NCBI RefSeq assembly: GCF_014646815.1
Contig: NZ_BMNZ01000003.1
Span: 1 to 64,000, forward strand
DNA length: 64,000 nucleotides
Direction of reading: 5' to 3'
Origin: Terrabacter tumescens
GTDB lineage: Bacteria; Actinomycetota; Actinomycetes; Actinomycetales; Dermatophilaceae
Part shown: positions 49,280-61,074 of the stretch, piece by piece
Position numbering within the stretch: the first letter of the stretch is position 1
Layout: each line of letters opens with the position of its first letter
Notes under the pieces: generated by a model
Seen by the model: the letters and a program-made list of their open reading frames with translations, nothing else
Told to the model about the DNA's origin: nothing
Database searches by the model: none
Made by a program: the position numbers and the translations under genes

Positions 49280-49331
49280 GGCGTATGCCGTCCGGCGCGT
49301 CCTCGTGGGACGCCACCGAACGGCATACGCC
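49280..49331. repeat. GGCGTATGCCGT inverted repeat between livK and livH
   Basis: Arms GGCGTATGCCGT (49280-49291) and ACGGCATACGCC (49320-49331) are perfect over 12 bp. The 28-nt interior also pairs (GGCGCGTCC with GGGACGCC, one bulge), giving an extended hairpin. It lies just after livK and may protect that abundant message from decay. Confidence 0.88.
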
Positions 49332-49342
49332 ACCGGTGGGTG

Positions 49343-50587
49343 TCAGCTCATCGAGCAGGCGGGGTTGGCCTCGCCATAGGCCTCGGCGGCCGGGATCGTC
49401 TTCTCGATGTCCTCGTAGTCCCACTCCTCCGGGGCGGAGGACTTGACCTTGGCGAGGTAGACGTCGTGGATGACGGCGTGGTCGGCCTTGCGGATCTCGC
49501 CGTTGCGCAGGAAGACGTCGTTGATCTTCTTGCCCTCGAGCTTGCCGACGATGGTGTCGGCGTCGTCGGTGCCGGCCTCCTGGACGGCCTCGAGGTAGTT
49601 CATCGCGGCCGAGTAGTTGGCGGCGTGGGCGAAGGACGGACGGGTGTTCGTCTTCTCCTTGAAGCGGTCGGCCCACTTCTTGTTCTGGGCGTCGAAGTTC
49701 CAGTACCAGGCGTCGGTGAACTGGGTGCCGGCGAACTGGTCGACGCCGAGCGAGTGGATGTCGGTGATGAACATCAGGCCGACGGCGAGCTGGACCTTGC
49801 CCTTGAGCGAGCTCTGGTTGAACTGCTTGACGAAGTTGATGAGGTCGCCACCGGCGTGCATCGAGCCGACGACCTTGGGGCTGCCCTCGCCGGCCTTGGT
49901 GATGAACGTGGCGAAGTTGTCGCTCGGGAACGGCGAGGCGATCGACTGCCCGACGCTGCCGCCGTTCTTGGTCACCTCGGCGCTGAACGACTTGTTCATG
50001 TCCTGGCCGAAGGCGTAGTCGGGGTAGACGATGTTCCAGCTCGTCCCGCCCTCCTTGGTGATGGTGCCGGCGGTGCCGCGCGCGAGGACGGCGGTGTTGT
50101 AGGCCCAGTGGAAGGTGTACTTGTTGCAGCTCGCACCGGTCAGGGCCGTCGTGCCCGCGCCGATGTTGATGTAGAGCTTCTTCTTGTTCTTGGCCTGCGT
50201 GGCGACGGCGAGGGCCGCGGCCGAGTTGGGCACGTCGAGGATGATGTCGGCCTTCTGCCGGTCGTACATCTCCTGCGCCTTGGAGTTGGCGATGTCGGCC
50301 TTGTTCTGGTGATCGGCCGTGACGATCTCGATGTCCTTGGCCACGGCCTTGTCGCCGTACTTCGCCTTGTAGTCGTCGATCGCCATCTGGATCGCGACCT
50401 TGGAGTTGGGGCCGGACAGGTCCTTGTAGACACCGGACTGGTCGTTGAGCAGGCCGATGACGACCTTGTCGTCGGTGAGCTTGCTCGAGCCGCCGGACTG
50501 CGGGCCGCCGGCCCCTCCGCACGCGGCGAGCGCGAGCGACGCGGTCGCCGCGATGGCGACGGTGCCCTGGACTGTCCTGCTACGCAT
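49343..50587 (-). CDS. livK: Branched-chain amino acid ABC transporter substrate-binding lipoprotein
   Basis: A 414-residue periplasmic-binding-protein-like lipoprotein. The lipobox LAAC gives Cys23. The fold is type I, with VVIGLLNDQSGVYKDLSGPNS at the ligand cleft and VYPDYAFGQDMNKSF later. It captures the substrate (branched-chain amino acids or a related compound) for LivHM. A set of TTGTGACG repeats lies in its 5' region, and AGGAG is the ribosome site. Confidence 0.9.
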   Translation of the reverse strand: MRSRTVQGTVAIAATASLALAACGGAGGPQSGGSSKLTDDKVVIGLLNDQSGVYKDLSGPNSKVAIQMAIDDYKAKYGDKAVAKDIEIVTADHQNKADIANSKAQEMYDRQKADIILDVPNSAAALAVATQAKNKKKLYINIGAGTTALTGASCNKYTFHWAYNTAVLARGTAGTITKEGGTSWNIVYPDYAFGQDMNKSFSAEVTKNGGSVGQSIASPFPSDNFATFITKAGEGSPKVVGSMHAGGDLINFVKQFNQSSLKGKVQLAVGLMFITDIHSLGVDQFAGTQFTDAWYWNFDAQNKKWADRFKEKTNTRPSFAHAANYSAAMNYLEAVQEAGTDDADTIVGKLEGKKINDVFLRNGEIRKADHAVIHDVYLAKVKSSAPEEWDYEDIEKTIPAAEAYGEANPACSMS

Positions 50588-50600
50588 GTCTGCTCCTGGT

Positions 50601-50663
50601 TTGTGACGGGTTGTGACGAGAGTTGTGACGAGGGTTGTGACGAGGTGGGACGGGTGTGTGACG
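50601..50663. repeat. TTGTGACG direct repeats upstream of livK
   Basis: TTGTGACG occurs at 50601, 50611, 50623 and 50635, with a weaker TGTGACG at 50657, at steps of 10, 12, 12 and 22 bp. On the livK strand this reads CGTCACAA and ends 9 nt before the ribosome site. The rest of 50588-50799 has no gene. Confidence 0.8.
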
Positions 50664-50799
50664 GGTGACGCTGGTGGTGCGGTGAGGTGAGGTGGGTGCT
50701 GTCGTATGCCGTGTGCCTCGCGGGGCGTGGCGCCTGGTCGGCGCCGTGGTGCGGTCGTGATGCGTGGCGCGAGCTGGTGTGGACGCCGACGCGGGCGGG

Positions 50800-51597
50800 C
50801 TACATCCCGAGGTAGGTGAGCAGCTCGCCCTCACGGGCGCGGAACTCCTCGTTGCCGAGGTGCTCGACGACCTTCCCCTGCGCGAGCAGGTAGTGCCGGT
50901 CGGCCACGGTCGAGGCGAACTTGACGTTCTGCTCGACGAGCAGAACGCCGACTCCCTGGCCCTTGATCTCGCGGACGATCTCGCCGATGCGCTGGACGAT
51001 GACGGGGGCCAGGCCCTCGCTGGGCTCGTCTAGCAGCAGCAGGCGCGAGCCCATCCGCAGGACCCGGGCCATGGCGAGCATCTGCTGCTCGCCGCCGGAG
51101 AGCTTCGTGCCCGGGAAGTCCCGGCGTTCGTGCAGCACCGGGAAGAACTCGTAGACCTTCTCGAGCGACCACGCGTCCGGGTGAACGACGGGCGGCAGCA
51201 GGAGGTTCTCGGCGACCGTGAGGCTCGAGTAGATGCCGCGGTCGTCGGGCACCCAGCCGATGCCGGCGCGGGCGCGGGCGTCGGCCGACCGCTTGGCGAG
51301 GTCGCTGCCGTCGAGGGTGATCGTGCCCTCGGTCTGCCGGTGCAGGCCCATGACCGAGCGGAGCAGGGTCGTCTTGCCGGCGCCGTTGCGGCCGACGAGC
51401 GTGACGACCTCGCCGGGGGCGACGTCGATGCTGACGTCGGTCAGCACGCGGGCCTCGCCGTACCAGGCGGAGAGCCCTGCCACCTCGAGCATCCGCGGCC
51501 CCGCGGTCGTCCCTGCCGGCGCGGTCGCCGTGCCGGTCGTCGTGCCGGTCGTCGTGCCGGCGGTGGTGCCGGTCGTGCCGGCGTTGTCGTCACTCAT
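50800..51597 (-). CDS. livF: Branched-chain amino acid ABC transporter ATPase LivF
   Basis: A 265-residue ABC ATPase. Walker A is VGRNGAGKTTLL, the signature LSGGEQQMLAMARVL, Walker B LLLLDEPSEGLAP, and the His switch position is replaced by VEQN as usual in LivF. Unusual is the first 36 residues, almost all Gly and Thr with Ala, from an 8-12 nt repeat. A start at the internal ATG (MLEVAGLSAW) would give a normal LivF. Overlaps livG by 8 nt. Confidence 0.92.
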   Translation of the reverse strand: MSDDNAGTTGTTAGTTTGTTTGTATAPAGTTAGPRMLEVAGLSAWYGEARVLTDVSIDVAPGEVVTLVGRNGAGKTTLLRSVMGLHRQTEGTITLDGSDLAKRSADARARAGIGWVPDDRGIYSSLTVAENLLLPPVVHPDAWSLEKVYEFFPVLHERRDFPGTKLSGGEQQMLAMARVLRMGSRLLLLDEPSEGLAPVIVQRIGEIVREIKGQGVGVLLVEQNVKFASTVADRHYLLAQGKVVEHLGNEEFRAREGELLTYLGM

Positions 51598-52345
51598 GGG
51601 CTGCTCCGAGATAGGCCGTGATGACGCGCTCGTCGGCGCGCACCTGCTCGTACGGGCCCTCGGCGAGCACCTGTCCCGACTGGAGCACCGTGACGGTGTC
51701 GGCGAGCGAGCCGACGACGTGCATGTTGTGGTCGACGAAGACGACGGTGCGCCCGGCCGCGAGCCGCTTGACGAGGGCGATGGTCCGGTCGATGTCCTCG
51801 ATGCCCATGCCGGCGGTCGGCTCGTCGAGCAGGAGCAGCTTGGGGTCGAGGGCCATGGCGATGGCGAGCTCGAGCGCACGCTTCTGGCCGTACGCGAGCG
51901 ACGAGGCGGGTGCGCCCGCGCGGTCGGCGAGGCCGACCTGCTCGAGCAGCTCCATGGCGCGGTCCTTGAAGGTCGCCATGCGACTGACCGAGCGCCACCA
52001 CTGCTTGCCCATCCCCGTGGGGCTGGCGAGGGCGAGCTCGAGGTGCTCGCGCAGGGTCATCGCCTCGAAGAGGCTCGTGATCTGGAAGGAGCGCGCGATG
52101 CCGAGCGGCGCGATCTGCTCCGGCGCCTTGCCGGTGATGTCCTGACCGTCGAAGACGACGGCGCCGGACGTCGGCGAGAGGAAGCCGGTGAGCAGGTTGA
52201 AGAGCGTGGTCTTGCCCGCTCCGTTGGGTCCGACGAGGGCGTGGACGGTGCCGCGGGCGACCGTCAGGTCGACCTCCGAGACGGCGCGGAAACCGCGGAA
52301 CTCCTTGGTCAGGGCCCTGGTCTCGAGCAACGGGGTACCCGTCAA
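51590..52345 (-). CDS. livG: Branched-chain amino acid ABC transporter ATPase LivG
   Basis: A 251-residue ABC ATPase with Walker A VGPNGAGKTTLF, a signature position LAYGQKRALELAIAM, Walker B LLLLDEPTAGM and VDHNMHVV, as in LivG. The start is TTG at 52343-52345: a perfect AGGAGG lies 8 nt upstream, and no ATG or GTG fits it. First gene of livGFKHM. Its upstream 265-bp gap shows no gene and must contain the operon promoter. Confidence 0.92.
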   Translation of the reverse strand: MTGTPLLETRALTKEFRGFRAVSEVDLTVARGTVHALVGPNGAGKTTLFNLLTGFLSPTSGAVVFDGQDITGKAPEQIAPLGIARSFQITSLFEAMTLREHLELALASPTGMGKQWWRSVSRMATFKDRAMELLEQVGLADRAGAPASSLAYGQKRALELAIAMALDPKLLLLDEPTAGMGIEDIDRTIALVKRLAAGRTVVFVDHNMHVVGSLADTVTVLQSGQVLAEGPYEQVRADERVITAYLGAAHE

Positions 52346-52610
52346 GACCTGCACCTCCTCGTGCGTCGCGCTCCGGTGAGCGGTGTGTCGGGGCGTGCTG
52401 CCCAGGTGGGCGAGGCACCGACCGCGGGTAGCTGCTGGAACTGCTGCAAACTTCGGCAAAGCCTAGGAGGGCGCCACGACGAAAGGACGGTGGGGACCCA
52501 CACACCTGAGTCGCATCTGTGGGGCGGGCACACATGAGAGCGCGCTCCGGCCGTCGCGGACGACAGGTCCGTGGACGCGACCGTCCAGCCCCGCCGGACG
52601 AACGGGAGGA

Positions 52611-54836
<2,226 letters not shown>

Positions 54837-54902
54837 TCACCGGGCGACCCAGCGGTAACAATGGGCCCGAGTCCGAGCGCCGCCCCCTGCGAAGGAGCAG
54901 AG

Positions 54903-56414
54903 ATGACCAACCTCGCCGCCAACCTCGCCGCCACCGCGGCCCGCGTCCCCGACAAGGTCGGCATCAAGCTCGACCAGGTCGAGCTGTCGTGGTCGGCGCT
55001 GCACCGGGCGGCGGCGACGGTGGCCGGACAGCTGCGCGCAGCGGGCCTCGAGCCCGGTGACCGGGTCTCGCTCATCCTGCCCAACGTGCCCGCCTACCCC
55101 GTCGCGTTCTACGGCACCCTGCTCGCCGGCGGCGTCGTGGTCCCCATGAACCCGCTGCTGAAGTCGGGCGAGATCCAGTACTTCTACGAGGACAGCGGCG
55201 CCCGCTTCAGCTTCGTGTGGCCCGACTTCGCCGACGAGGCGGGCAAGGCCGCCGCCGAGACCGGCACCCGCCTCATCGTGTGCGGGCCGATGGGCCCGGC
55301 CGACGGCCAGTTCGACGCCTCGGAGTCGGCAGCCGAGCCCGTCCTCGAGCCGGTCGAGCGCGCAGACGACGACACCGCCGTCATCCTCTACACGAGCGGC
55401 ACCACCGGCAAGCCCAAGGGCGCCGAGCTGACGCACTTCAACCTGCACCGCAACGCCGAGCGGTCGGCCGCCGACATCATGGAGATCACCGAGGACGACG
55501 TGATCATGGGGTGCCTGCCCCTCTTCCACGTCTTCGGCCTCACGTGCGGCCTCAACACCTCGGTCCAGCGCGGCGCCACCCTGAGCCTCATCCCCCGCTT
55601 CGACCCCGCCAAGGCCATCGAGGTCCTCGGGCGCGACCACGTGACGATCTTCCAGGGCGTGCCGACGATGTATGCCGCGATCCTCAACCACCCGAACGCC
55701 GACCAGGCCGACACGCACACCCTGCGCACCTGCGCCTCCGGAGGTTCGGCCATGCCCGAGGCCGTCATGAAGGCGTTCGAGGAGAAGTTCCGCTGCCAGA
55801 TCCTCGAGGGCTACGGCCTCTCGGAGACCTCCCCCGTCGCGTCGTTCAACATGCCCGACAAGCCGACCAAGCCCGGCACCATCGGACGGGCGATCCCCGG
55901 CTGCGAGATGAAGCTCGTCGACCTCGAGGGCAAGGACACCCCGCCCGGGGAGATCGGCGAGATCGCGATCCGCGGCGAGAACATCATGAAGGGCTACTGG
56001 AACCGTCCCGAGGCGACGAAGGAGGCCATCCCCGACGGGTGGTTCCGCTCCGGCGACCTCGCGACCGTCGACGACGAGGGCTACTTCACGATCGTGGACC
56101 GCAAGAAGGACATGATCATCCGGGGTGGCATGAACGTCTACCCGCGCGAGGTCGAGGAGGTGCTCTACACCCACCCCGACGTGCTCGAGGCCGCGGTCGT
56201 GGGCGTGCCGGACGATCTCATGGGTGAGGAGGTCGGTGCCGCCGTCGTGCTGCGACCCGGGTCGTCCGCGACCCTCGAGGACGTCCAGAACTACGTCAAG
56301 GAGCGCCTCGCCGCCTACAAGTACCCCCGCCGGATCTGGAGCCTCGACGAGCTGCCCAAGGGCCCCACGGGCAAGATCCTGCGCCGCGAGGTGCGTCCGC
56401 AGAACGCCTCCTGA
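54903..56414 (+). CDS. Long-chain acyl-CoA synthetase (AMP-forming)
   Basis: A 503-residue ANL-superfamily enzyme. The P-loop-like [16 protein letters not shown], the adenylate site [37 protein letters not shown] (hinge) and the catalytic Lys in [10 protein letters not shown] are intact. It activates a fatty acid to acyl-CoA; chain length is not deducible. ATG 54903 has GAAGGAG upstream, and TAACAAT about 45 nt upstream may be the -10. A hairpin terminator follows. Confidence 0.9.
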   Translation: MTNLAANLAATAARVPDKVGIKLDQVELSWSALHRAAATVAGQLRAAGLEPGDRVSLILPNVPAYPVAFYGTLLAGGVVVPMNPLLKSGEIQYFYEDSGARFSFVWPDFADEAGKAAAETGTRLIVCGPMGPADGQFDASESAAEPVLEPVERADDDTAVILYTSGTTGKPKGAELTHFNLHRNAERSAADIMEITEDDVIMGCLPLFHVFGLTCGLNTSVQRGATLSLIPRFDPAKAIEVLGRDHVTIFQGVPTMYAAILNHPNADQADTHTLRTCASGGSAMPEAVMKAFEEKFRCQILEGYGLSETSPVASFNMPDKPTKPGTIGRAIPGCEMKLVDLEGKDTPPGEIGEIAIRGENIMKGYWNRPEATKEAIPDGWFRSGDLATVDDEGYFTIVDRKKDMIIRGGMNVYPREVEEVLYTHPDVLEAAVVGVPDDLMGEEVGAAVVLRPGSSATLEDVQNYVKERLAAYKYPRRIWSLDELPKGPTGKILRREVRPQNAS

Positions 56415-56417
56415 GGA

Positions 56418-56447
56418 GCCCGCACGGCTCACCGGGACCGTGCGGGC
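56418..56447 (+). terminator. Hairpin terminator of the acyl-CoA synthetase gene
   Basis: GCCCGCACGG and CCGTGCGGGC form a perfect 10-bp stem around a 10-nt loop, starting 4 nt after the stop. Confidence 0.75.
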
Positions 56448-56595
56448 AGGGTGCGACACGCGTAGCGGTTGGACTCGCCGTACGTTTTGGAGTATTGGCG
56501 CGTATCGGTGACACTGGAGCAGGGTCACTATCGACGTGTCGCACCCCGTCCCGCCCTGGGGCGCCCGGCGTCACGTCTGCGAAGGGTATTCACGC

Positions 56596-57831
56596 GTGAA
56601 GTTGAGCATCCGTTCCGCCGCAGTCTCGGGGATGGCCGTCCTGGCCATGCTGGGCGCCACGGCCTGCAACGCGACCGCCACGGCTGACAACGGCAAGCCG
56701 GCGAGCTCGTCTGCCGGCGCGTCGGACGGCTCGTCCGAGTCGCCCAGTCCCACGCCGACCACCGACCCGGTCGTGTTCACGACCACGCCCGCCGCCGGGG
56801 CCGAGGACGTCGCCGTCGACACGCGCGTCACGGCCTCCGCCCAGAAGGGCACCCTGACCAAGGCCTCGCTGTCCTACAAGAGCAAGAAGGGCAACCGCAT
56901 CCCGGTCGACGGCACGCTCGAGGGAGGCACGTGGACGGCGGGCGACCTGCTCGAGCCGGGCGTGAAGTACACCCTGGACATGGAGGCCAAGGACGCCGAC
57001 GGCAAGGTCACCGAGACCTCCAAGACGTTCCGGACCGCCAACCTCACCCTCGACGACCAGGTCTACGTCGCCGTGTCACCGCGTGACGGCGGCACCGTCG
57101 GCATCGGCATGCCGGTCGTCGTGCGCTTCGACCTGCCGGTCGTCGACAAGGCCAGCTTCGAGAAGCACATGAAGGTGACGGCGAGCCCGGCGCAGGAGGG
57201 CAGCTGGTACTGGCTCAGCTCCCGCGAGGCCCACTGGCGCCCCAAGACGTACTGGAAGGCCGGCAGCAAGGTGCACGTCGAGGCCAACCTCAACGGCGTG
57301 CCCGCGGGTGGCGGTCGCTTCGGCGAGATGTCACGCACCTCGGACTTCACGATCGGTCGCTCGGTCATCGCCAAGGTCAACCTCAAGACGGACCAGATGG
57401 ACGTCATGATCGACGGCAAGCTGGCCAAGCGGATCCCGGTCACCGGCGGCCGGGACGGGTTCATCACCCGCTCGGGCGTCAAGGTCATCATGGACAAGCA
57501 GACCAACATCACGATGCGCGCCGAGACGATCGGCCTCAAGAAGGGTGACACGGGCTACTACTCCGACACCCCGGTCAAGTACGCCATGCGAGTCACCAAC
57601 TCCGGCGAGTTCCTCCACACCGCACCGTGGTCCGTCGCCGACCAGGGCCATCGCAACGTCAGCCACGGCTGCACCGGCATGAGCGACGCCAACGGCAAGT
57701 GGCTCTACGGCCAGATGCAGATCGGCGACGTCGTCGAGACCACCGGCACCAACCGGCCCATGACGATGGGCAACGGCTACGCCGACTGGAACCTCAGCTG
57801 GGCCAAGTGGACGGCAGGCTCCGCGCTCTGA
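56596..57831 (+). CDS. L,D-transpeptidase lipoprotein
   Basis: A 411-residue exported cell-wall enzyme that makes 3-3 peptidoglycan cross-links. The signal peptide has a probable lipobox ATAC (Cys24). A Ser/Pro-rich linker leads to two Ig-like domains (TTPAAGAEDVAVDT; LDDQVYVAVSPRDGGTVG). The YkuD domain follows, with catalytic Cys359 and His357 in HRNVSHGCTGMS, and a short C-terminal Trp-rich tail as in mycobacterial LdtMt2. The GTG at 56596 has GAAGGG upstream; earlier in-frame codons do not encode a signal peptide. Confidence 0.92.
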   Translation: MKLSIRSAAVSGMAVLAMLGATACNATATADNGKPASSSAGASDGSSESPSPTPTTDPVVFTTTPAAGAEDVAVDTRVTASAQKGTLTKASLSYKSKKGNRIPVDGTLEGGTWTAGDLLEPGVKYTLDMEAKDADGKVTETSKTFRTANLTLDDQVYVAVSPRDGGTVGIGMPVVVRFDLPVVDKASFEKHMKVTASPAQEGSWYWLSSREAHWRPKTYWKAGSKVHVEANLNGVPAGGGRFGEMSRTSDFTIGRSVIAKVNLKTDQMDVMIDGKLAKRIPVTGGRDGFITRSGVKVIMDKQTNITMRAETIGLKKGDTGYYSDTPVKYAMRVTNSGEFLHTAPWSVADQGHRNVSHGCTGMSDANGKWLYGQMQIGDVVETTGTNRPMTMGNGYADWNLSWAKWTAGSAL

Positions 57832-57848
57832 GTTCCCCCAGCGCCTGA

Positions 57849-57882
57849 AGAGGCCGGTCACCCCTGCGGGTGGCCGGCCTCT
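57849..57882 (+). terminator. Hairpin terminator of the L,D-transpeptidase gene
   Basis: AGAGGCCGGTCACCC and GGGTGGCCGGCCTCT pair over 15 bp (one U-G) around CTGC. It could also act for the convergent MetE-like gene. Confidence 0.8.
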
Positions 57883-57917
57883 CGCGTTCCCCGGCCCCAG
57901 ACCGGCACGACGTCCTC

Positions 57918-58898
57918 TCAGCCGACGCTGCGCTCCTCGAGCTCGCGGGCAGTCTCGACGGCGGCGCGCTGGACGGCCCGGGCCACGTCGGGCGAGGCAC
58001 CCGCGAGCCCGCAGGCCGGTGTGACGACGACGTCGGCCAGCGAGGCGAGCGGCAGCCCCGTCCGGGTCCAGGCGTCGACCACGAGGGCCGCCAGGTCCTG
58101 CGGTCGCGTGCGGCTGCCGTCCGTGGGCACCACCCCGGCGTGCAGGCGTATGCCGTCCTCCACGGCCACCGCGACGCCCTCCCACTCGCGGGGGCGCAGC
58201 AACGAGACGTCGAGCGAGAGCGCGGTCGGGCCGGTCGCCCGCAGGAGCGCGAGGGGCGGGTTCGCCGCGCAGCAGTGCACGACGGTGTCCCCGTCGTGGG
58301 CGTCGAGCACGGTCCTCAGGCCGGCCGCCGCCACCTGGGGGTCCAGGCTCGGCAGCCGGCCGAAGCCCGACGACGTCGGCAGCCGTCCGGCGAGGACGGT
58401 GGGCAGGCTCGGCTCGTCGACCTGGAGCACGACCTGCGCGCCTGGGACGAGGCTGCGGACCGCCGCGACGTGCAGCCGGACTCCCTCGGCGAGCGACTCG
58501 ACTAGGTCACGACGGGCCCCGTCGTCGACGATGACGCGCTCGCCGCGCGAGAGCCACACGTTCGCCGCCAGCGTCCACGGCCCGACGACCTGCAGCTTGA
58601 GGGCTCCCGTGTGGCCGTCGAAGGCCTCAGCGAGCTCGTCGAGGTCCTCGCGGAGCAGGGCGGCGGTGCGCGAGGCGTCGCGTCCGGGTCGGTCCACGAG
58701 CCGCCACCCGATCGGCTGGAGGTCCACGGGCAGCTCGACGAGCAGGCCCGCGGTGCGCCCCACCATGTCGGCGCCCGGCCCGCGCGCCGGCAGCTCGGGG
58801 AGGTAGGGCAGCTGCCCGTCGAGCAGCTCGCGCACCTGCGCCAGCGCGTCACGCACGGAGGTGCCGGGCCAGGAGCCGATGCCGGTAGCGAGAGTCAC
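57918..58898 (-). CDS. MetE C-terminal-like (cobalamin-independent methionine synthase family) protein
   Basis: A 326-residue UROD/MetE-like TIM barrel. It starts TLATGIGSWPGTSVRDAL and has zinc-site elements HCCA and TPACGLAG (two cysteines and a histidine in the MetE order). It lacks the N-terminal half of MetE, so it resembles archaeal or short actinobacterial forms of unproven function. The GTG at 58896-58898 has TAGGCT 6 nt upstream (leaderless). Confidence 0.82.
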   Translation of the reverse strand: MTLATGIGSWPGTSVRDALAQVRELLDGQLPYLPELPARGPGADMVGRTAGLLVELPVDLQPIGWRLVDRPGRDASRTAALLREDLDELAEAFDGHTGALKLQVVGPWTLAANVWLSRGERVIVDDGARRDLVESLAEGVRLHVAAVRSLVPGAQVVLQVDEPSLPTVLAGRLPTSSGFGRLPSLDPQVAAAGLRTVLDAHDGDTVVHCCAANPPLALLRATGPTALSLDVSLLRPREWEGVAVAVEDGIRLHAGVVPTDGSRTRPQDLAALVVDAWTRTGLPLASLADVVVTPACGLAGASPDVARAVQRAAVETARELEERSVG

Positions 58899-58904
58899 CG
58901 CGCC

Positions 58905-58910
58905 AGCCTA
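58905..58910 (-). promoter_or_regulatory. -10 box of the MetE-like gene (leaderless)
   Basis: TAGGCT on the minus strand, 6 nt before the GTG at 58898. Confidence 0.65.
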
Positions 58911-59050
58911 GGCGCAGCCGGTCCACCGCCTGACACGCCGTCTGACACGCCGCCTGACCGGCTGCTGGCCACGCTGCTGCCCACGATGCGGGTCGGCGGT
59001 CGACCCCGCCCGAGACGGCCTGCGGGGAGGGCGCCGCCCTCCCCCGGCGG

Positions 59051-59056
59051 TAGCGT
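59051..59056 (+). promoter_or_regulatory. -10 box of the GNAT gene (leaderless)
   Basis: TAGCGT, 7 nt before the GTG at 59064. Confidence 0.6.
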
Positions 59057-59063
59057 GGCGCCG

Positions 59064-59951
59064 GTGCGACGCCACGACTTCTCCGGACCCGACGACCTGC
59101 GCGCGATGCAGGCGCTCGCCTCGCGGCTCTGGTCGCCGACGAGCCGCTTCCATCCCGGCCAGCTGGCGTGGAGCCGCTACTACCGGCCCGTCGACCCGGA
59201 CGCCCTCGACGAGGGCGAGGCGATCGCGCTGTGGACCGACGGCGCCGAGGTGGTCGGCTTCGCTTGGGCCGAAGCCCCGGACTGGCTCGAGCTCCAGGTC
59301 GACCCGGCGCGGCCCGACGTGGCCGCAGAGGTCGTGGACTGGTTCGAGGAGGTGAGCGACGCCGAGACGCAGTCGGCTCTCGTCATGGAGGGCGACGTCG
59401 CCGAGAACGCCCTCGCCGCAGCGGGATTCGCGCCGCAGCCCGAGGAGCCGTTCTTCACCCACCACTCCCTCGACCTCGTCGACCTGCCCCCGGTGCCGAG
59501 CGTCCCCGGCTACCGCTTCCGCCACGTGGAGCAGCACGAGGCTGCGGCGCGCGCCGCCGTGCACGCCGCCTCGTGGTCCGACGTCGGGCCGTCGAGGGTG
59601 GACGAGCAGGCCTACGAGCAGGTCATGGGGGCGTGGCCCTACCGCCTCGACCTCGACTGGGTCGCCGTCGACGCGAACGGCGAGATGGTGGCCTCTGCGC
59701 TCGTGTGGCTCGACCCCGCCCAGGGCGCCGGGCTGGTCGAGCCGGTCGGGTGCGTGCCCGAGCACCGCGGTCGCGGACTGGCCGGTGCGGTCACGCTGGC
59801 CGCGCTGCACCGGCTCGCCGGGCTGGGCGCCGCCGTCGCCCAGGTCAGCCCGCGCGGCGACGACGGCTACCCGGGCCCGCAGCGGCTCTATCGCGCGATG
59901 GGGTTCCGGCCGCGCGCCCGCACCGTCACGTGGAGCCGTTCGCTGGACTGA
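59064..59951 (+). CDS. GNAT-family N-acetyltransferase (two-domain)
   Basis: A 295-residue protein. The C-terminal GNAT domain carries VEPVGCVPEHRGRGLAGAVTLAALHRL (acetyl-CoA loop) and ends with QRLYRAMGFRPRART. The N-terminal half looks like a degenerate second GNAT fold. Substrate unknown. The GTG at 59064 is preceded by a -10 box at the leaderless distance; the frame open further upstream is not coding-like. It converges with mnmA, 16 nt apart. Confidence 0.82.
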   Translation: MRRHDFSGPDDLRAMQALASRLWSPTSRFHPGQLAWSRYYRPVDPDALDEGEAIALWTDGAEVVGFAWAEAPDWLELQVDPARPDVAAEVVDWFEEVSDAETQSALVMEGDVAENALAAAGFAPQPEEPFFTHHSLDLVDLPPVPSVPGYRFRHVEQHEAAARAAVHAASWSDVGPSRVDEQAYEQVMGAWPYRLDLDWVAVDANGEMVASALVWLDPAQGAGLVEPVGCVPEHRGRGLAGAVTLAALHRLAGLGAAVAQVSPRGDDGYPGPQRLYRAMGFRPRARTVTWSRSLD

Positions 59952-59967
59952 GCCCGTCCCGGACGGC

Positions 59968-61074
59968 TCAGTCGACGACGGCGCGCTCGAGCCGGGACGC
60001 CGCGATCGTCGCGGAGCCGACGACGCGGGTGCCGTCGTAGAGCACGACCGACTGCCCCGGAGCCACACCGCGGATCCGGCTGTCGAGCCGCACCTCGACG
60101 TGGTCGCCGTCGGCCCAGGCCGTCGCGGCGTGCTCCTCGCCGTGGGCCCGCACCTGCGCGCCCACGCGCACCACGCCCTCGGGCGCCGGACCGCACCACC
60201 GGGCGTGGTCGCCGGTGATGGCGTTGACGCCGAGGAGCTCGGCCGCACCGACGACGACCTGGTTGGTCTCGGGCCGGACCTCGACGACGTAGCGCGGCTC
60301 GCCGTCGGCGGCGGGCCGCGAGAGCCCGAGCCCGCGGCGCTGGCCGACCGTGTAGGCGAAGGCCCCCTCGTGGTGGCCGACGACGTCGCCGCTGGTGTCG
60401 ACGATGTCACCGGGCGCCGCGCCGAGCTGGCGCGTCAGCCAGCCGCGGGTGTCGCCGTCGGGGATGAAGCAGATGTCGTGGCTGTCAGGCTTCTTCGCGA
60501 TGTAGAAGCCGCGCTCGGCGGCCTCCTCGCGGATCTGCGGCTTCCTCGTGTCGCCGAGCGGGAAGAAGGAGTGGGCCAGCTGGTCCGCGTCGAGCACGCC
60601 GAGGACGTAGCTCTGGTCCTTGGCCGAGTCGACCGCGCGGTGCAGCTCGCGCCGCACTCCCCCGTGGCCGTCGTCGGCCTCGACGACCTGGGCGTAGTGC
60701 CCGGTGGCGACGGCGTCGAAGCCGAGCGCGAGGGCCTTGTCGAGCAGGGCCGCGAACTTGATCTTCTCGTTGCAGCGCAGGCACGGGTTGGGGGTGCGAC
60801 CCGCGGCGTACTCGGCCCGGAAGTCGTCGACGACGTCCCGGGTGAAGCGGGCCGCCATGTCCCAGACGTAGAAGGGGATGCCGAGCACGTCGGCCACGCG
60901 CCGCGCGTCACCGGCGTCCTCGATGGTGCAGCAGCCCCGGGCGGACTCGCGCAGGGTCGCTGCGCTCTGGCTCAGGGCGAGGTGCACGCCCACGACCTCG
61001 TGCCCAGCGTCGAGCATGCGGGCAGCGGCGACCGCCGAGTCGACGCCGCCGCTCATCGCCGCCACGACCCTCAC
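59968..61074 (-). CDS. mnmA: tRNA-specific 2-thiouridylase
   Basis: Thiolates U34 of Lys, Glu and Gln tRNAs. At 368 residues, the PP-loop SGGVDS is at residues 8-13, the catalytic cysteines lie in NPCLRCN and DICFIP, and the C-terminal beta-barrel is present. The GTG start overlaps the stop of the cysteine desulfurase gene (GTGA), so sulfur donor and user are made together. Confidence 0.95.
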   Translation of the reverse strand: MRVVAAMSGGVDSAVAAARMLDAGHEVVGVHLALSQSAATLRESARGCCTIEDAGDARRVADVLGIPFYVWDMAARFTRDVVDDFRAEYAAGRTPNPCLRCNEKIKFAALLDKALALGFDAVATGHYAQVVEADDGHGGVRRELHRAVDSAKDQSYVLGVLDADQLAHSFFPLGDTRKPQIREEAAERGFYIAKKPDSHDICFIPDGDTRGWLTRQLGAAPGDIVDTSGDVVGHHEGAFAYTVGQRRGLGLSRPAADGEPRYVVEVRPETNQVVVGAAELLGVNAITGDHARWCGPAPEGVVRVGAQVRAHGEEHAATAWADGDHVEVRLDSRIRGVAPGQSVVLYDGTRVVGSATIAASRLERAVVD

